Shown piece by piece: positions 61,090 through 64,000 of a stretch of 64,000 nucleotides of DNA. The DNA lies in the NCBI RefSeq assembly GCF_034670005.1, contig NZ_JAXMOH010000001.1, positions 248,001 through 312,000 on the forward strand, given 5' to 3'. Origin of the DNA: Thalassobius sp034670005. Lineage in GTDB: Bacteria > Pseudomonadota > Alphaproteobacteria > Rhodobacterales > Rhodobacteraceae. The notes below the pieces were generated by a model. The model did no database searches and had not been told where the DNA came from. It saw only the letters and a program-made list of their open reading frames with translations. A program made the position numbers and the translations under genes. Position 1 is the stretch's first letter. Every line of letters starts with the position of its first letter.

Positions 61090-61425
61090 GGTCATCTCCA
61101 ATAGACCCGGCCATATATGACCGCTCACTTCCAAGGGAGACGTTACCGTCGCTACGTAAACACGGACCCGTTCGGGTCGGCCAGAGGCGCGTGCGTTGGC
61201 GTCTTAGCGCGGCATCTAGGGCTCTGTTTGGATTCGATCAAGAGATTTTTTCGCTCCGCGGCAAAGTATTTTTCAAACCTGATTTCAGACCCAATTTTGA
61301 TCAAATACCAAGACTGCCAGCGCAACGCAAAAATCCTCTTAAACATTTGTTTTATATTATTTATTATCACACAACCTCGATGGAATATCGCCACCATTGG
61401 CAGTTTTCAGACCATTACGATCAAA
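61090..61425. other. 336-base gap: decarboxylase leader and AT-rich stretch
   Basis: The half near the decarboxylase (61090-61250) has a GACCCGTTCGGGTC hairpin at 61165-61178 and GC-rich repeated GCGC pieces, so a structured 5' leader is possible. Alphaproteobacterial ornithine decarboxylase genes are known to carry the speF RNA motif, but I cannot match that motif base by base. The other half (61245-61420) is very AT-rich, with A/T runs. No gene is seen in either strand. Confidence 0.45.
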
Positions 61426-62559
61426 TCAAACGCGCGCCGCCCAATCAGGCAGCTGGCGACCCAATACGACCTCGCCTCCCAACCGCCCCAGCTCATCGCT
61501 GTTTTTCGCCGCCTTGCCACAGCCCGCCGTCGCCACCGAAACCCGCGCACTCAACCGGTCGATCAGGGCCTGCCCATCGTCGCTGTAACTGGTCACGCAG
61601 GCCGCGATCCGGGTCGAGGCGCAGCGCAGCTCCGGCATACGTGCCCGTATTGCCTCGTCCAGATAGGCCCCAACCTCGGGGTTTCCGCCCGACCGGAACC
61701 AATCGCGCATGTCCTGATCGGTCTCAAGCGCGACATTCTCCGGATCGCCGCCGATCTTCAGCCAGGTCTTGCCATCGGGATAGCGGATGGGCGGCAAAAG
61801 ATACGGGTCCTCGCCCTCCGGTCCAAGCCAGATCAGCGGCGGCATCCCGGCCAGTCGCGCCTGCTCCGCCGCATCGACCTCCAGTAACAAAACGGTTCGG
61901 GCATAGACCTTCAGGCTGATCGCCTCGCCCAGCAGCGCCTTGCTGAACCCACCGGCGGCCACCAGAACCTGATCCGCCTCGACCTCGCCTTGGGCTGTCT
62001 GCACAACCACCCCCGCCGCCGTTTCGTGCATTCCCGTCACCACCGCGTCCAGAATCCGCGCCCCGGCGCGCTGCGCGGCAATCCCCTGTGCCCGCACCAG
62101 CGCGCGCGGATTGATATGCCCCGCCCGGCGCGGCTCGAACAGCGCCAGCGTATCCCCGGCAAAGCTGAAATAGGCAAACCGCTCGGCCAAATCCGTCCCA
62201 CGAAAGGGCTGGCACCTGATCCCGTCCCGCGCCGCGACCCGTTCCACATCGGAAATCGGTCCGCTGCCCTCGGGCCCCGCCATGATCAGCCCGGTTTCGT
62301 GGAAAAACCGAACCCCGCTGGCCACCTCGATCTGTTCATAGCGCGCAATGCTTTCGCGGCTGACCCGGCTCCAGAACGGCGACGGGTCCAGCGACCGGGT
62401 GATCCGGCCCTCGTCATAATGGCTGCCGAAAACACCGTCATGTCTTTGCGGCTCCGTCGGCTCCGATGGACCGATCAGGATCACATCCTGTCCCTGCATC
62501 GCCAGATGACGCGCCGCCGCGCTTCCGATCAATCCCCGTCCGACAACCGCAATCTGCAT
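61426..62559 (-). CDS. FAD-dependent amine/amino-acid oxidoreductase (DAO family)
   Basis: 377 residues. The N-terminal FAD motif is VVGRGLIGSAAARHLA. GSHYDEGRITRSLDP and the pattern later resemble monomeric sarcosine oxidase and N-methyl-amino-acid oxidases, but the covalent-FAD Cys is not certain. The frame extends to 62652; the ATG at 62557-62559 begins MQIAVVGRG. A weak remnant of the CAAATACTC element lies upstream (62642). Substrate unknown. Confidence 0.85.
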   Translation of the reverse strand: MQIAVVGRGLIGSAAARHLAMQGQDVILIGPSEPTEPQRHDGVFGSHYDEGRITRSLDPSPFWSRVSRESIARYEQIEVASGVRFFHETGLIMAGPEGSGPISDVERVAARDGIRCQPFRGTDLAERFAYFSFAGDTLALFEPRRAGHINPRALVRAQGIAAQRAGARILDAVVTGMHETAAGVVVQTAQGEVEADQVLVAAGGFSKALLGEAISLKVYARTVLLLEVDAAEQARLAGMPPLIWLGPEGEDPYLLPPIRYPDGKTWLKIGGDPENVALETDQDMRDWFRSGGNPEVGAYLDEAIRARMPELRCASTRIAACVTSYSDDGQALIDRLSARVSVATAGCGKAAKNSDELGRLGGEVVLGRQLPDWAARV

Positions 62560-62683
62560 CGCCCGTCCCTTTCCCGTCTTATCCTCGACGAGATTGGGCA
62601 GTCGGGTGGTAAATGAAAACCCCTGCCGCTTCTTCTTGGCACAAATACTCAAACTGCGGACCCGAACCGCCCTTGAAACGTAA

Positions 62684-62711
62684 AAAGCCCGGGCGATTCT
62701 GCCCGGGCTTT
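62684..62711 (-). terminator. Intrinsic terminator of trcR
   Basis: AAAGCCCGGGC and GCCCGGGCTTT form an 11-bp perfect stem around GATTCT. On the minus strand it is followed by TTTTTA, and it lies 24 bases after the trcR stop. Confidence 0.85.
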
Positions 62712-62735
62712 CCTATTTCTCGGCTCAAACAGCGC

Positions 62736-63488
62736 TCAGGGCTGTTCGTCCTCGTCCTCGTCTTCGTCCTTGCTGCTGGGAAGCTTGAACAGGCTTTCGG
62801 CGTCGTACACCTCTTCCTTTTCTTCCTCGCGATCATCCTTCAGGCTGAAGGTTTCCAGCCCTTCGATGGCGGTCGGGATTTTGGGCGTGTCTTCCATCGA
62901 CAACGACTGTTCGGTGCTGACCAGCTTGCGGCGCTCGTCATCGCTCATCACCACGCCCTCGGCCTGACGCTTGGCAACCGCCTTCTGCACGGCGGCATCC
63001 AGTTCGGATTGCTTGCACAGCCCCAATGCCACCGGGTCGACAGGTTGAATATTGCCGATATTCCAATGCGTGCGCTCGCGGATCGCCTGAATTGTCGGCT
63101 TGGTGGTGCCGACCAGTTTGGAAATCTGGCCATCAGACAATTCGGGATGGAATTTCACCAGCCAATAAATCGACGCCGGACGGTCCTGACGCTTGGACAG
63201 CGGTGTATAACGCGGCCCGCGGCGTTTTTCCTCGCCCACTGCGGACGGATTGAACTTCAGCTTGATCTTGTGCAGCGGGTTCTTTTCCGCCAGATCGATT
63301 TCTTCCTGGGTCAGCTGATTATTGGCGACCGGATCGAATCCCTTGACGCCCGTTGCCACATCGCCATCGGCAATGCCCTGGATTTCCAGCTCGTGCATAC
63401 CGACGAAATCGGCAATCTGTTTGAAACTGATTGTCGTGTTGTCAATCAGCCAGACGGCGGTCGCTTTCGCCATGATCGGTTTGGTCAT
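62736..63488 (-). CDS. trcR: Cell-cycle transcriptional regulator TrcR (DUF1013)
   Basis: 250 residues. The conserved DUF1013 core (about 5-170, with LIDNTTISFKQIADFVGMHELE and RRGPRYTPLSKRQD) holds two helix-turn-helix-like segments. The C-terminal 70 residues are acidic. This family is nearly confined to alphaproteobacteria and is named for a cell-cycle regulator. AAGGAG lies seven bases before the ATG at 63488. Confidence 0.85.
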   Translation of the reverse strand: MTKPIMAKATAVWLIDNTTISFKQIADFVGMHELEIQGIADGDVATGVKGFDPVANNQLTQEEIDLAEKNPLHKIKLKFNPSAVGEEKRRGPRYTPLSKRQDRPASIYWLVKFHPELSDGQISKLVGTTKPTIQAIRERTHWNIGNIQPVDPVALGLCKQSELDAAVQKAVAKRQAEGVVMSDDERRKLVSTEQSLSMEDTPKIPTAIEGLETFSLKDDREEEKEEVYDAESLFKLPSSKDEDEDEDEQP

Positions 63489-63613
63489 AGCATATCTCCT
63501 TAACTCAAATCTTCCCCGTTGCCTGAAACAGGCGGTCCCTGATAGGGGACAGGTTACCGTGTTGGGGAACTTGCCGCATATATAGTGCCAACCGTTGGAT
63601 AAGGAAAGAGTGA

Positions 63614-64000
63614 ATGCGCAAACACCTGCTGAGCCTGATCTTCACCCTCCTCGCCGCCGCTGCCAATGCCGACGGCGAACGGTCCGGCGCCTTCGATTAC
63701 TACGTGCTCTCGCTCAGCTGGTCGCCAAGCTGGTGCGCAACAGAAGGCGATGCGCGCCAGTCGCCGCAATGCGACGCCAGCGCCGATTACGGCTGGGTAT
63801 TGCACGGGCTCTGGCCGCAATATCATCGCGGCTGGCCGTCCTATTGCCGCACCACACAGCCGCACCCGACCCGCCAGATGAGCGCGGAAATGGCCGATAT
63901 CATGGGCAGTTCCGGCCTGGCCTGGTATCAGTGGAAAAAACACGGCGTCTGTTCCGGCCTCACCGCGGCGGCCTATTACGACCTGGCCCGGCGCGCCTAT
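63614..64000 (+). CDS. Ribonuclease T2 family protein (5' part, cut by window end)
   Basis: The first 129 residues: a signal peptide (about 1-20, ANAD), then CAS I HGLWPQY with His64 and CAS II WYQWKKHGVCSG with His110, the two catalytic histidines of T2 ribonucleases. Cys residues for disulfides are present, fitting export. AAGGAAAG precedes the ATG. The gene continues beyond the window. Confidence 0.9.
   Translation, partial: MRKHLLSLIFTLLAAAANADGERSGAFDYYVLSLSWSPSWCATEGDARQSPQCDASADYGWVLHGLWPQYHRGWPSYCRTTQPHPTRQMSAEMADIMGSSGLAWYQWKKHGVCSGLTAAAYYDLARRAY

Noticed and set aside
1..64000. CRISPR arrays, tRNA genes, IS elements or prophage
   Set aside because: No evenly spaced repeats with spacers, no cloverleaf sequence ending in CCA, no transposase or integrase and no phage genes were found on reading the gaps.

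Overview
The window is a dense, GC-rich (roughly 60-65 % by eye) chromosomal segment from an alphaproteobacterium, most likely a marine member of the Rhodobacterales (Roseobacter/Rhodobacter group). Pointers are the rpoZ-rsh-pdxJ-acpS-lepB-rnc-era-recO block, DUF1491, DUF1636 and TrcR (DUF1013) proteins, a CbiG-CobJ fusion inside a cobalamin cluster, a short SRP RNA near dnaX, and the CAAATACTCC-type hairpin elements common in intergenic DNA of this family. No prophage, insertion sequence, CRISPR array, tRNA or rRNA gene was seen.

Region 1 (1-7.0 kb): preT-preA (NAD-dependent dihydropyrimidine dehydrogenase) is read leftward. Divergent from it is a 1070-residue protein joining a duplicated corrinoid reductive-dehalogenase module, two ferredoxin-type Fe-S motifs, a flavin/NAD(P)H reductase and a plant-type [2Fe-2S] ferredoxin. 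This is the layout of the cytosolic, self-sufficient (BhbA-type) dehalogenases. A TetR-type regulator follows it. This is the most distinctive system in the window.

Region 2 (7.0-24.1 kb): housekeeping genes. recO, DUF1491, era, rnc, lepB, acpS, pdxJ, DUF2062, rsh, rpoZ and folK run leftward. An NYN protein, ispH, a frameshifted methyltransferase, rnhA and a TRIC-like channel run rightward. Two GlsB-like membrane proteins, fmt and three tandem def genes run leftward; the third def has lost two catalytic residues. A MalY/PatB C-S lyase and a conserved unknown follow.

Region 3 (24.1-48.4 kb): cobalamin synthesis in three blocks. The leftward block is a small His-containing protein, cbiX, cobH, cobL, cobI, cbiG-cobJ and cobM. 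The rightward block is DUF1636, cobC and cbiB. The third block follows a cobalamin riboswitch: a CbiM-like cobalt permease, cobW, an acetyltransferase, cobN and cobO, with small genes between. A glutathionyl-hydroquinone reductase, a lytic transglycosylase, a MOSC protein and smc are interspersed. Both an early (CbiX) and a late (CobN) cobalt chelatase are encoded. The cofactor made here is the one the dehalogenase of region 1 needs.

Region 4 (48.4-64 kb): a FadR-type regulator, a GFA protein, an SRPBCC protein, nudC, a CpdB/UshA-like nucleotidase without an obvious signal peptide, the SRP RNA gene ffs, rsgA, an atypical metallo-beta-lactamase-fold protein, a Cys-based phosphatase, dnaX-ybaB-recR, a group-IV ornithine/lysine-type decarboxylase with a long 5' leader, a DAO-family flavoprotein, trcR and the start of a ribonuclease T2 gene cut by the window end.
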